Shown here: piece after piece, positions 20,965 to 32,360 of the stretch | Layout: every line of letters starts with the position of its first letter | Numbering within the stretch: the first letter of the stretch is position 1 | Assembly (NCBI GenBank): GCA_020342235.1 | Contig: CP073212.1 | Span: 2,170,001 to 2,234,000 of the forward strand | Direction of reading: 5' to 3' | Source of the DNA: Saccharomycopsis phalli | Taxonomy: Eukaryota > Ascomycota > Saccharomycetes > Ascoideales > Saccharomycopsidaceae | DNA length: 64,000 nucleotides | The notes under the pieces: model-generated | Seen by the model: only the letters and a program-made list of their open reading frames with translations | The model's database searches: none | What the model was told of the DNA's origin: nothing | Made by a program: the position numbers and the translations under genes

Positions 20965-23437
20965 CATTCACATCCTCCTTGTATCGAGAATCCACTCGTT
21001 TCTCCCGCTGGATCTCGCACAGTACCAGGAATATTTCCATGCCGGGGCGTTTTTTCCCGACAGTTTTTACAACTGTCTTGGGCAGGACGATGCCGCAGAA
21101 GAGGCCCATTGGCCGCCATTTTTAAAGGAGGCAGTAATGTACTTGGGCAAAATGGACGAATCAGCGTGTTTTGGCGATGTTCCTGCCCAGAAAATTCTTG
21201 CCCCGCCAGACCCGCTTGGGGACCCGCCTGTGGACCCGCCTGAAGTCCAATGCCTCGGGCGGCCTGCCCTCCGGGCGTTCCTCTATGGGGTATTCACCCA
21301 CCAGGTAGCCGATTCAACCTGGCACTCGATCCGGATGAACCACGGGCTTCTTCAGCATCTAAGCGAGATGGAATTCAACGGGGACATTGCTACGGCACAT
21401 GCGTTTCTAGATACCGGAGCCGATGCGCTTATTCTCAACCTGGTGATGCTGTACAAGAACTCCAACTGGCTCACGCCGGACAAGAACGTACAAAAGTACT
21501 TTGGGACCAAGTGGAAGCTTCCGCCGGAGATTCTACATGTGTACAAGCGGCTCGGGTACCGCGTGGACCTGCGTCTGTTGTGGTTTTGCTTCAATCGTGG
21601 ACGTGTGGGCTTGGAGCTTGAGTTGGGTACATTCAAGCCGAGTGTCGCTGGGTACATTGGCCAGTCGCCGTATTTGTATGAGATTCTCGAGGAGTATTAT
21701 CTTGGGGGCTTGATGGAGATTGAGACGAGTATTAAGCGATGTATGATGAATTTGGATCGGTGGATGGAGATGGGGGAGGAGATGGATGGGGTTGATCCGT
21801 GGGAGATTTGTCCTGGGAAGATACGAGAGGGAGGAGAGAGAGGGGAGAGAGGGGAGAGTGGAGACAGAGAAGAAAGAAAAGACAGAGAAGAAAGAAAAGA
21901 CAGAGAAGAAAGAAAAGACAGAGAAGAAAGAAAAGACAGAGAAGAAAGAAAAGACAGAGAAGAAAGAAAAAGAAAAGGTAAGAAGGCACATGAAAAGGAA
22001 GATGTAAAAGAAAAAAGTACAAAGGATGTGACAAATGAAAATATTTATAAAAGTCTCGACCCCGGTAGAAACGTGTCGAGAACGAACCAAGATGATTGTG
22101 ATGCAATGGAAAAGGACTACATTTCCAAGATAACCCATGAAATACAGTCCAAAATTCACTCTCCCATGTCTATAACCCACGAAATCCAGTCCAAAATTCA
22201 CATTTCCAACTCGGTAACATTCACTTCACCACTAATCCAGTCCAAAACCCACATGTCCAACTCGGTAACATTCATCTCTCCACTCATCCCCCAAGCCCGT
22301 TTCGGCCAAGATATACAAATTGGCAAGTTCCTTGGAAACACCCAGGGCGACTGTTTGGCCGTGGGTGCAGTCGGAGAAAACTTGGACGGCTCCGTATACG
22401 TCATCCCCATGAGCCAACTAGCGTCCCAATCAACTAGCGCAGTAAAGATCCTCGGCACAAAATCAGGGCACGACGCAGCACGGTACGGACATGTGATTCG
22501 CAACTGGAGGATAAACGGCACAGAGTACCTTGTGGTTGTGTCTCTGGGGACAAGACTCGTCCAGATATACAGCCAAGGAACATTGGCCTTGACAGTGACG
22601 TTCCACGACTGGTCGTTTATCGAAGGGTTGGAAATGTCCGGAGCCGATTTTGTCGTCAGCTCGCCGTACCTGAGCATGGGAAGCGACACCCAACGAGGCA
22701 TTGTGGTGTTGCTCAGCGGAGAAAAGCTTTTGCAGCGGATCACCGACAATGGGCCGAGCATCAGTGCTAGTTATGTGGAATTCGAGCCGCGGTTTGTCAC
22801 GCTTCCCGAGAAATACTCCTTGGGCAGCTTTGAGAACTTTGGCCTGGCATTGAGCGTGAATTCGCACTACATTTTCGTTGGGGTGCGCAGCCAGGGACTC
22901 GTGGTGGCCTACCACAAAAACCTCACGCTAGCGTTTGCCATTGGCCACAAAAACACGCTGTTCATTGGCAACGTGGAGCCGACCGGCCGCATTGCCTCGA
23001 AAACCTCGCAATTTGGCCATTTTCTCGTGTCGAGCGACGACTTTCTTGTGGTGGGCAACCCGAGCGGGTCTGCGGGCGGGTGCGTCCAATGCGGGGCGGT
23101 GCACGTGTACGACTTGGGCGGCCTCCGGGCGACTGGGCGGGTTGTCTTGGCGGACGGCGAGTATAGTCAGTTTGGCATTTCTGCAGTGATTAATGGCAGT
23201 GATTTGTATGTGGCGTCGCCGCGACTTCGCAGTGGAAGTGTGTGGAAGGTTGGAATGGCCGATTTGAAGATGGAGGAGTATTATCGGGGGGTGGAGCCTG
23301 GGTATGTTGGGTTGGGGCGCACAATGAGGGTGTACAAGGATAAGTTGGTGGTGGGGATGCGTTATTATGGGTATAGTGAGTTGGAGGACGATGGGCGGAA
23401 GATGATGGGAAGGGTATTGATTGTGGAGGGAGGTTGA
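20965..23437 (+). CDS. GPI-phospholipase-D-like protein: Zn-dependent phospholipase domain plus FG-GAP propeller (5' exon not placed)
   Basis: The frame is open from 20945, but the first ATG (21137) lies inside the conserved domain, so translation must begin in an upstream exon. The first 240 residues match the mammalian GPI-PLD N-terminal domain in order: HAGAFFPDSFYNCLG, AHWPPF, FTHQVADSTWHS and LEEYYLGGL. The D, H, H, D and H residues of a zinc-dependent phospholipase C fold are present. The usual C-G-x-x-T-H start is missing and should be in exon 1. A DREERK-type low-complexity linker (about 21860-21970) and a Ser/Thr-rich segment follow. Then come about seven FG-GAP-like blades (ARFGQDIQIG, AARYGHVI, ENFGLALSV, SQFGHFLV, SQFGISAV, VGLGRTMRV), a beta-propeller as in integrins and GPI-PLD. 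Hydrolysis of GPI or a related lipid outside the cell is inferred from family only. Confidence 0.78.
21862..21970 (+). repeat. 18-bp coding repeat (DREERK units)
   Basis: Six nearly identical copies of gacagagaagaaagaaaa lie in the linker between the phospholipase domain and the propeller. The length is a multiple of three, so the frame is kept. Confidence 0.95.
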
Positions 23438-23850
23438 GTGAGATTTAGTGGATTATGCGTTGATCTGCGATGTAGAGTTGATATATGTAATTGATGATCT
23501 GTTGAGTATCTGGTTGTATGTAGTTAATGATCCAGTGATTGTCTAGTTTATTATCTAGCTGATGATCAGTGATTATCTAATCGATTATCTAGCTGATTAT
23601 CTAACTGATCATCAGTGATTATCTAATTGATCATCAATTAGATATTGCTTAGCATTTGATAGTCGCGATGATTTAACCATTTAGATCGTCTAGCACCGGT
23701 ACAGTGCGTGCATTTACGATTGACACGTTTAATAAAGGTCGTAAATGGCAAGCAGACCGTTGCAGACGGTTATACACGGTCAGGTGGATAGTGGAAATGG
23801 TACGACCAGAGTCAGATGAAGCCAGAGTCAGGACTACAGACTGAGTGATG

Positions 23851-23920
23851 AGAGGAGGAAGAAGGAGGAAGGAGGAAGGAGGAAGGAGGAAGGAGGAAGG
23901 AGGAAGGAGGAAGGAGGAGG
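23851..23920. repeat. 7-bp repeat (aggagga)
   Basis: About ten tandem aggaggaa/ggaagga units in a purine tract, followed by an A-rich run. Confidence 0.9.
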
Positions 23921-24324
23921 AAATGCAAGAAAAGGGAAGGAAGAAGAGGAAAAAGAAAAAGAAAAAAAAAACAGGAAATCAAGTTGCCAATCAAATAACT
24001 ACAATTCATGATACTCGCCTAATACTCTTACCACGGTCTGTAACCATTGCCCAGTTTTCCACCTCTAGACCTTTGATTGTCCCGTCTAGGAAAGTTGCAG
24101 TTGCACATTCATGTATCGACAGTCGCTAACCTTGGCCAACCTTAATCTGGACAAAGATCTACGGACAAGGAATAACCTTTCTACGCTGTAACTTACAATG
24201 CATTTCTGGCTCAAACATACGGTGACAACTTAATTTCTGGTATTCGTAGTTGATTGAATTGGATTGTATCTTGAGATTCATATTGATATTGATATTAATG
24301 TCTTTATCTATGTTCATACCTTCA

Positions 24325-24470
24325 TTATATCATTATATCTTCATTATATCATTATATCTTCATTATATCATTATATCTTCATTAAATCATTATATCTTCA
24401 TTGCTTCCTTATATCTCATTGCTTCCTTATATCTCATTGCTTCCTTATATCTCATTGCTTTCTCATCATA
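24325..24470. repeat. Short A/T repeats (ttcattatatcattatatc; ttgcttccttatatctca)
   Basis: Four copies of ttcattatatcattatatc run into four copies of ttgcttccttatatctca. Confidence 0.9.
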
Positions 24471-24694
24471 CCTTCATATCTCATTGCTTCCTCGGCTATC
24501 CTATTATCCATTGTAATCTGGCGTCGCATCTCACTGACCTAGTCTCTTGTCAGTGTGCTTACGCCTGACATTACTACGTGGCTTTGAATGTGCTCAAACC
24601 ACGCTGATCCGGGGTCACTCGCTTAAATCTCGGGTGCGGTGGTGCCTTTACGTTTGCAGCATGGAATGGTTGACGTGAGGAATTATGCTGACAG

Positions 24695-24772
24695 ATGTCG
24701 TGCCGTGTCAATGTCGTGCCGTGTCAATGTCGTGCCGTGTCAATGTCGTGCCGTGTCAATGCTGTGCCGTGT
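24695..24772. repeat. 16-bp minisatellite (atgtcgtgccgtgtca)
   Basis: Five copies; the last is changed to gctgtgccgtgtgag. Confidence 0.9.
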
Positions 24773-25159
24773 GAGTGGAATGTAAGGTGACCAACTGGAT
24801 GAGATGGAGGGATGGAGTGATGAATTGGAGTGATGGAGTTGTGAATTGGAGCGATGGAGTTATGAATTGGAGCGACGGAGTGATGGATTGAATAAATTGG
24901 ATAAATGGGAATAAACAGGAATAAATATGACTGAATATGACTGAATACAGAATCTATAATGAAACCAACAGCGAGAATGCCGATTCAATCATTGTGAGAC
25001 GTGTCTGAGACATGAAAACGGTGGGCAGAAAGGCAGACATGAGCCGAGTGCCGTAGAAAACACGGTACAAATGGGCATGGGCAAATGTATTGGCATTGCA
25101 ATGGTGTAGTAGATATAGTAGTTTGCCATGAGTAGATACAGATTGCTTGTATATTGACA

Positions 25160-25290
25160 AGGTAGATTAAGGTAGATTGACAAGGTAGATTAAGGTAGAT
25201 TAGTGTAGATTGTCTTTGTAGATTAGTGTAGATTGTCTTTGTAGATTAGTCTAGATTGTCTTTGTAGATTAGTCTAGATTGTCTGTAGAT
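25160..25290. repeat. Tandem repeat (gattagtgtagattgtctttgta type)
   Basis: Two copies of acaaggtagattaaggtag are followed by about five copies of a 20-23 base agattgtctttgtagatta unit. Confidence 0.85.
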
Positions 25291-25983
25291 TGTAAATTTC
25301 CATAGATTGTAAACTTTTCAAGCAATTGCCAAGATAATTGCCAAGGGAGACTAGTAATGACGTATTTCCATTGTATTAACTGGCCGTTGCACACTAGTGT
25401 ATTAGTCTAGCCGTTGCAGATTAGATTACCGTTGAATACTGGCAAATGACTAGTTGGGATTACCACGAGGCTGAGGAGAGGAGAAGAAGGAATATGATTG
25501 GTGCACATGGAGCATGTGAAGGCAAGGTGGTTGATTGGCCATGGTCACCCAATTGGTATTGGGATTAGTAATGACCAACTTGGATAGCCAGGCGACAGCT
25601 GGCCAACTCAAGACCATTTCAAACTGCACCAGGAAGAGGTGACAAGACTAGAGCATGTTCTGACAGCATAAGAGTATCCTCCACAGCACAAGCGAGTCCC
25701 AAGCCAGGTGGTGTCAATCCAGTCCACCAATGGTCCTTGGCTGCATGGCTGGGAAATAGACTGATGGCCGATTAGGTTGGTAAACGGTGCAATACGGCTC
25801 GGCTATGAGTGGGCTGTAATACGAATACGGTAGTGCGGTAGAATACAGTGCTCTCAGCCTCATGTTGCGTGCTTCGTCACAACGTCGTGTACCTGTGATT
25901 ACGGAATTGCTCTCCACTTTATCATACATGTACTGCCATAGATTGGATGGGATGAGATGAGCCGATTAAATTGAGATTGTTTA

Positions 25984-26032
25984 TGTATTGGTGATGTATT
26001 GGTGATGTATTGGTGATGTATTGGTGATGTAT
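25984..26032. repeat. 12-bp minisatellite (tgtattggtgat)
   Basis: Four perfect copies, then a shorter gtttgataattat repeat to about 26085. Confidence 0.9.
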
Positions 26033-26557
26033 TTTATGATTATGTTTGATAATTATGTTTGATAATTATTTTTGATAATTATGTAGTGACATAATTCATC
26101 AATACAATGTATGATCTTGCCATGGCAGTGTCGCTGGAGGCGGTACGGGAAGCATGGCTGTGAGTGAGAATCGTTACCCAATACATGGCTGTGCAGCGCT
26201 GCACGCACACGCGCCTGCCGCCCATACTCTAACGTCTCATCGCGCGCCAGCACCAGACGTTACCCCATGAAGCTGGGCACCCACGGGCGAGAAAAAAACG
26301 CAATTTTTTGCAAACCACGCTCCATTTCCAAGCGCTGCTCTACCGTGGTGGCTCCAGTTGGAAAGCAAGGAGGCCAGGCGGAGGGCTTACGAAACCGGCT
26401 ATCGCGTTCTGTGGGACACAGGTGCGGCCGCGCTGCAGCGCATGCCATTATGTTTTTCTTTTTTCCATGCACCCAATATGCATTCCCATGTTGATGTTTC
26501 CAGATATATAACCACCCATATATATATCTTCTCAAACCCTTGCTCGCCAATCTCTTC

Positions 26558-27304
26558 ATGACCGACACTTTCCTTCCCAGAGAAATGCCCCGTGAGTTGT
26601 CCCGAGAATACTTCGACCCGGGCCACTACCCAGCCTACGACCAGAACCACATCCAGCTCCCGCCGCCAGGCAAGCAGCCGGCGGCCTACGGGCAGTACCC
26701 CGCCCAGAGCGTGTACACGCTCCCGCCGGACACGCGGTTTGACTATGGCGACAAGATGGTGGTGAACGGGGGCTTCAGCATGACACACGAGAAGAAGAAG
26801 CGCCCGCGGCGGAAACACGACGAGATCGAGCGCATCTACAAGTGCAATTGGAAGGGCTGTGCCAAGGGCTACGGCACGCTCAACCATCTCAATGCCCATG
26901 TGCTGACGCAGAACCATGGGCCAAAGCGCCGGCCCGAGGAGTTCAAGGACATCCGGGCAAAGCTCCGCGAGCGGAAGCGCAAGAACCAAGAGCTTCTCAA
27001 GCTCCAGCGCCAGAAGAGCGCCGAGGTATATCCCGAGTTCCCAGAGGCCACTCCGCCCGGAACGCCGCCGGTGGCTGTGGCCCAGGACGCCCCGCAGGCC
27101 GCAAGCCAGTCGCCCGAGCAGGGGTTTGCTCCGTACTCGCCGGTGAAGATGTACGGCGCGGGCGGGTACCCGTTTGGCTACGCGGCCCCGTTCCAGGGCC
27201 AGGCCGCGCTTGGGGGGCTCGAGGACTGGCGGGCTGGGTACAATTACAGCAACACTGAAGGTGGGGTGCAGAATGTGTACTACGAGCAGCCATACTTAGG
27301 GTAG
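26558..27304 (+). CDS. C2H2 zinc-finger regulator, Con7-like
   Basis: A 248-residue protein from the ATG at 26558; six more in-frame upstream codons start with TTG. The N-terminal 75 residues are Pro/Tyr/Gln-rich. A basic stretch (KKRPRRKH) precedes one C2H2 finger of form C-x4-C-x12-H-x5-H (C96, C101, H114, H120) containing GYGTLNHLNAHV. A helical arginine/lysine segment (PEEFKDIRAKLRERKRK) follows. This combination is the signature of fungal Con7-type transcription factors; Con7 controls cell-wall and appressorium genes in Magnaporthe. The C-terminus is Pro/Ala/Tyr-rich and probably disordered. DNA binding in the nucleus is expected from family, and targets here are unknown. The G/C-rich leader of a few hundred bases suggests regulated expression. 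Confidence 0.82.
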   Translation: MTDTFLPREMPRELSREYFDPGHYPAYDQNHIQLPPPGKQPAAYGQYPAQSVYTLPPDTRFDYGDKMVVNGGFSMTHEKKKRPRRKHDEIERIYKCNWKGCAKGYGTLNHLNAHVLTQNHGPKRRPEEFKDIRAKLRERKRKNQELLKLQRQKSAEVYPEFPEATPPGTPPVAVAQDAPQAASQSPEQGFAPYSPVKMYGAGGYPFGYAAPFQGQAALGGLEDWRAGYNYSNTEGGVQNVYYEQPYLG

Positions 27305-27517
27305 GTATATTGTAATGTGATGTCTTATGGGTGTATTGTATGGGTATGTCTTTGGTTTTGTCTTTGGTTATGTCTATGGTATTGTATGTGTATCATCTCT
27401 TTGGTTCTTGTAGTGATCCACCGCATGCTGCAGCACACCTGTTTTGGGCGCGAGCTGCCCATCTGAGTGTCAAATCACGGCGTGAGACATACTGGTATCC
27501 GGAAACGGACACACAGT

Positions 27518-27620
27518 TTATTTTTTTTTTTTTATTTTTTTATTTTTTTTTATTTTTTTATTTTTTTTTATTTTTTTATTTTTTTTTATTTTTTTATTTT
27601 TTTTTATTTTTTTATTTTTC
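27518..27620. repeat. (T)nA repeat with adjoining CTG triplets
   Basis: Alternating T8-10 and A over about 100 bases, followed directly by six GCT/CTG triplets (about 27620-27641). Confidence 0.9.
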
Positions 27621-29969
27621 TTGCTGCTGCTGCTGCTGCTGCTTTTTCATTTTTCTTGTAGTGCAGCCAGTGCATAGTCCCGCAAACGATGCACGCTGCA
27701 GATACGGAGGATGCTCCTTATCTTATTGCTGCAGACCCATGTGCAGATGCGGGTTTTCCGTGGGTGCGCCTCGGCAAGCTCCTGCTTGGGTCTGAAACAC
27801 CCCCACGTGCACACCCCCAGAACCCCAATTCGGAACGTGCTTATGTAATCAGTTACGAGTCAGTCACGTGGATAGATCTGCACATGTTTGATAATCTGAT
27901 ATCTGATTATATTTGATTATCTGATTATATTTGATTATCTAATTATATTTGATTATCTGATTACAGCTTGATTACAGTTTGATTATATCTTCATTATATT
28001 ACATCTTGATTATATTACAGCTCGATTACATCGGCATTACATCTTCACGTATTGCTTGATTTACATTCCACTGTCTTGATTTACATCTGAATTACATCTC
28101 GTCTCGTGTCGTTCTCTCTTCTTCCCCTTTCCCCCTTCCTCCCTTTCTTTTCATGCCTTGTACACATCCAGTTGACATGGAAATGCATACATCAATATAG
28201 ACTAATGAAACTAGCACAGGTACCATATCTACTAATATGAGACAAGAGCAGGCTGTGGATGTGTACAAATTGTCCAAGAACAATATTTAAATTCTAGACA
28301 ATCAACCTGTCTTTTACTGTTGAATGTGTCATGGTCTTGACGTGGACAGCAATTGGAACTTTACCGTACTTGCAACATTTTGTCCCTTTACCTTGGCATT
28401 TTATTCATTATTTTCACCCTTTATCTTTTTCTTTTCGCCATTTTACTGTTGTTTTCTTTTCGCCATTTTACTGTTCTTTTCTTTTCGCCGTTTCACTGTT
28501 CTCTTTTGACCGTTTCTTTCTTGTCACCCTTTTCTTTTCTCCCTTTTTCCTCTTTTGCAAGACCTCCATTGTTTAATCCACTACAGCCCATGGCAAAATC
28601 CCCTGTACCTTATCCTCACTTTTCTCTCAATTCTCACTCACCTCTCACCTCTCCTCACCTCTCACCTCACCTCTCCTCTCTCCTCTCTCCTCCCCTTCCC
28701 CTTGTCTAGTTGACTCGCTCATTCATTCTCCCGAATACTCTTGTCTCACCCCATGTGACTTACAAAGGGTTCAGCCAAATTCCACTGCAAGCAACACCCC
28801 TTTCTGCTCACTATGAGACCTGCATCATATTATTTACCGGGTTTGCAATCAAAGTTCATCTCATGTTCTCACGGGACAATGATGCATGTCTGACTCGCAA
28901 AATCTTATCCACCAAGCTTGAAATTTCCTGAGACACGCCCAGCTCACTTACCTTTTGGTGTAGGAATTGATTGCTCTTCTCGTTTTTAAACTTTAACCTT
29001 CCAGTCGTGTCGCACATCCGCTTATCATGCATTTGGAATTCCGCAACGGTCCTGCCCTTGGATTGTCAATCACCGTGGCTGTCACACGTCAAATTATTCG
29101 CCGGGAATTCCACGGGGATGTGGTGCCAAGAATTATGGCGAGGGGGATAGTAGAGGTGAGGTGTGGTGATGATGATAAGAGGTGATACGAGGTGATATGA
29201 GGTGATGGAGAGGGAGATAAAGGGGAGTGATTATCTTACTAGATTTGCTGTGTTTACCATTTATTATTTACCATTTATTATTTACCATTTATTATTTATA
29301 ATTTGCTACTATTACGATTTAGTATTTAGTACATCTCACGTCTATCCTGGTATATCTCACTGTACATTTCACAGCGTCCGAAAATGCATTGAAAAATCTC
29401 ATTTATCTTTAAACTGCCTGGAATATCTTTAAATTGGCAGTTGGTGATGTCAGTTGGTGATGTTAGTTGGTGAAACCAAATTGTCCTGGATTGGCAGATT
29501 CAAAGTGTCGCATTCCTCTGACTTTTTATTTGTCCGAGGTAAATTTTGGAGCCTTTTGGCATGTATGGGGTTGCATTTTTGATTAATGTCTGTCAATTTC
29601 CAGATTGACTATCCATTCAACCAATGTACAACATGGATTTCATATGGATCTTGTAGCAAGTAAAGGTTTACCCTGGCTCTTGTGACTTGAATCGTCTTGA
29701 CTTTTAAATGAGACTTTAAATAGTAGAATATACACACATTACTATTTTACCAACTTGTATCCGAATTGTATTACAGTTTGGATGTCGTGTTATATCTCAG
29801 GCAATTTCACGTAGATCCATTGGGCATTTAAATCACCACTCCATTGTCGATATTGACTATTCAAGACTTGGACAAAGCGTGAGAGCTACTCTGATGAATA
29901 ACTGGAATTGCCATATACTGGAATTGCCATGCATTGGGAATTCACCAACAGATATATCCACTGAAAACT

Positions 29970-30126
29970 CACTGGAAATACGCCAATATATCCACTGAAA
30001 ACTCACTGGAAATACGCCAATAAATACACTGAAAACTCACTGGAAATACACCAATAAATCCACTGGCATACACTGGAAATACACCAATAAATCCACTGGC
30101 ATACACTGGAAATACACCAATAAATC
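29970..30126. repeat. Minisatellite (cactggaaatacaccaataa)
   Basis: Six imperfect copies built on actggaaatacaccaataaa, with two spacer versions (ccactggcatac and cactgaaaactca), ending about 250 bases before the TAF12 stop. Confidence 0.85.
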
Positions 30127-30378
30127 CAATGGATCTACACAAGTCATGCGGACTTTTACCCGTTGCACTCCACAACACTACAATAAACAGCTAAAATGTA
30201 CACTGTAACCACGACTATATAATTATACACCCTTCTATGAGCAATGTGGCTATTCTGGACTTGGCAAGCGCAGTGGTGACATTTAATCGATTGATACACA
30301 TAAAAGTGCAAAAGATCATTGACAATGTCCATGTCAATGTCATTGACAGGATACAATGACAATCATCGGCCCACCCAC

Positions 30379-31422
30379 CTACTCCTCCTTCTTTGCCTCA
30401 TAAACCCGCCGCAACTTATTCACATAACTCTCCGTTGGATTATACTTGCGCTTGCGCGCCGCCCGGATATCCAGGTTGCTCAACTCATCTCCCGTGCCAC
30501 TCACGACAATCCCCCAGTTGCGCTCCAAATTCACCTTCAAGTCCTTCAAAACAAGCTGGGTATCGTGGCGGTGCCGTGCCAAGCGGCTCGAAAACTCCAC
30601 CACGCCGTCGAGAAATTCCTTGAGCAAGTCGTTCACCAAATTCTCAAACTCAGAGTCCATAATCACCTTGTTCCCGGTGGCCACTCGACTCACCAACAAG
30701 TTCTCCTCAAACGTCACTTGCCGAAGATAATTCACCAACTGCTGCTTGGAGTAAATCGGAAGCGTGCTGTTGTACGATCCAAGCAACACCCGGCTCGGAT
30801 TGAACGTCCCCTGATACCCATAGCGCCCAAACGGGACTCCTGGAGTGGCCTGGTAGCTGGGAACTAGTGGGGGCGGTTTCGCGACGGGAGGTGCCGGCTT
30901 GGGCTCGCCTTTAGTCGCCAAATGGAGCTGCTGGATGTTCTTGCTGATCTCGACCATCTGGTTCTTGGTCCGCTCTGCTTCGGCCTGGAACAACGCCTGG
31001 TTCTCAAGCAACTTAGCCTTGGTCTCCGGCGTAAGCACCTGGGGCTTGGCAAGGAACTTCTCGACCTCCTCGAGCTTTGCCACCACCTGGTTGTATGATT
31101 TGCGGAGCAATGAGAACTTGGTGAGATCCTTGTCAAGAAGCTCCTGGGCCTTTTCCTTGTCGGTAGGAACGGGCGGCGGCACTGTTGCCGACTCAGGGGT
31201 GGTGCTGGATTCGCTGAGAAGGCCCAGATAGTATGAGCTGGGCAACTTGTTGACGCGTTGGTACTCGATCAACAAGACTTTGATTTTGTCGGCGTTTTTC
31301 TGGTGCTGCTTGCCCTTTTCCGTGTCTGGGCCGTGTTCTTTGGCCAACAGGACCTCCTCCTTGTGTCTTTTGAACAAGAGGGGAATCTGCAGCTCGGAAA
31401 TGACCATCTTGGAGTCGGCCAT
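30379..31422 (-). CDS. TAF12: TFIID/SAGA subunit Taf12
   Basis: The 347-residue protein has a C-terminal H2B-like histone fold at about residues 226-305. YSKQQLVNYLRQV matches the family's KRKLQELVREV, EFENLVNDLLKEFLDGVVEFSSRLARHR is the long central helix, and VLKDLKVNLERNWGI matches VQLHLERQWN. A basic tail (AARKRKY) follows, as in other Taf12 proteins. The N-terminal half carries helical, charged segments and a Pro-rich linker (about 172-190). Taf12 pairs with Taf4 in TFIID and with Ada1 in SAGA. The start is the first ATG. The protein is shorter than S. cerevisiae Taf12 (539 residues), mostly through a smaller N-terminal region. Confidence 0.93.
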   Translation of the reverse strand: MADSKMVISELQIPLLFKRHKEEVLLAKEHGPDTEKGKQHQKNADKIKVLLIEYQRVNKLPSSYYLGLLSESSTTPESATVPPPVPTDKEKAQELLDKDLTKFSLLRKSYNQVVAKLEEVEKFLAKPQVLTPETKAKLLENQALFQAEAERTKNQMVEISKNIQQLHLATKGEPKPAPPVAKPPPLVPSYQATPGVPFGRYGYQGTFNPSRVLLGSYNSTLPIYSKQQLVNYLRQVTFEENLLVSRVATGNKVIMDSEFENLVNDLLKEFLDGVVEFSSRLARHRHDTQLVLKDLKVNLERNWGIVVSGTGDELSNLDIRAARKRKYNPTESYVNKLRRVYEAKKEE

Positions 31423-31487
31423 GAGGACAAGGGATGGGTAAAAATTGTTATGTGTATATGAGCCCTGGTGAGGGAGAGGAGAGGGCG

Positions 31488-31560
31488 AAGGATAAGAAGG
31501 GTAAGAAGGATAAGAAGGATAAGAAGGATAAGAAGGATAAGAAGAAGGATAAGAAAGAAA
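31488..31560. repeat. 10-bp repeat (gataagaagg)
   Basis: About seven copies in the region upstream of the TAF12 start, with one ggtaag variant. Confidence 0.9.
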
Positions 31561-32271
31561 TATGAGAGAAATATAATGAGAGATGTTATGAGATGTTGAT
31601 ATAGAAGAAATGTGAGGTCATGATTATATTGGATGAGGACTGGATGATATTAGATATGGATATGGTTATTGAATGATATTGGATATAGATATGGATGAAT
31701 ATAGACATGGATGAATATAGATATGGACGGATATAAATATAATAGATTATCATCAACCTTGTTTCATTTACCATTGCATCCAACTAATCTCAGTGATTGA
31801 AAACAGAAGATCAGAAATGATCCATCATTAAAGGCCAAACTGTACAAATGTCTCCGTCGAGTCTCCAACCTTTTGTCTGTTTAATGGTTTGCAAGGTCAT
31901 GTCTGAATGGTTATGGATATAGTCAATCTGATACCAAAGCAGGTTGCAATATACCAATATCAATCAATAAATGTCAATAAATGTCAATCAAATCAATCTA
32001 ATCAATCTAATCAATCTAATCAATCAAATCTAGTCTAATTTAGTCCCATCTATCAATTAGTACAATCTATCCATCTACTAGCCTAATCTATCCATCTACT
32101 AGCCTAATCTATCCATCTAGTCCCATCTATCCATCTAGTCCCAGTGTCATTCAATTTCATTGCATCGGCTTTAATATCCAGTGATTCTGCACGTCATGTC
32201 AATCTCCAAAGGAAGCATTACCTACGAGTATCAGTATTGCCATGGAACAGCAATGTACTATACAATATAAT

Positions 32272-32360
32272 ATACCATACAATATACCATAAATATACCA
32301 TAAATATACCATAAATATACCATAAATATACCATAAATATACCATAAATATACCATACAA
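32272..32360. repeat. 11-bp repeat (accataaatat)
   Basis: Seven tandem copies flanked by related atataccatacaat units. Confidence 0.9.

Larger units (their letters stand above)
23438..26557. other. Gene-free stretch: many short repeats, a GC-rich structured patch, and the long leader of the zinc-finger gene
   Basis: Tandem repeats occur at 23851-23920, 24325-24470, 24695-24772, 24780-24900, 25160-25290 and 25984-26032. A G/C-rich patch with hairpins lies at 24541-24680. From about 26100 the sequence becomes G/C-rich and is probably the promoter and leader of the zinc-finger gene, with TATA-like runs near 26503 and 26519. No other gene was recognised. Confidence 0.5.
27305..30378. other. Gene-free stretch with T-rich, pyrimidine-rich and A/T repeats
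   Basis: G/C-rich patches (27400-27510 and 27640-27860) flank a (T)nA repeat (27518-27620). A ttgattatctgattata field spans 27895-28050, and a C/T-rich tract runs from 28100 to 28700. A/T-rich sequence with small repeats follows. A minisatellite lies at 29970-30126. No protein gene was supported; short frames in the C/T tract are low-complexity artefacts. Confidence 0.5.

Noticed and set aside
27331-27795. 154-codon Phe-rich frame
   Set aside because: Translation of the (T)nA repeat, not a protein.
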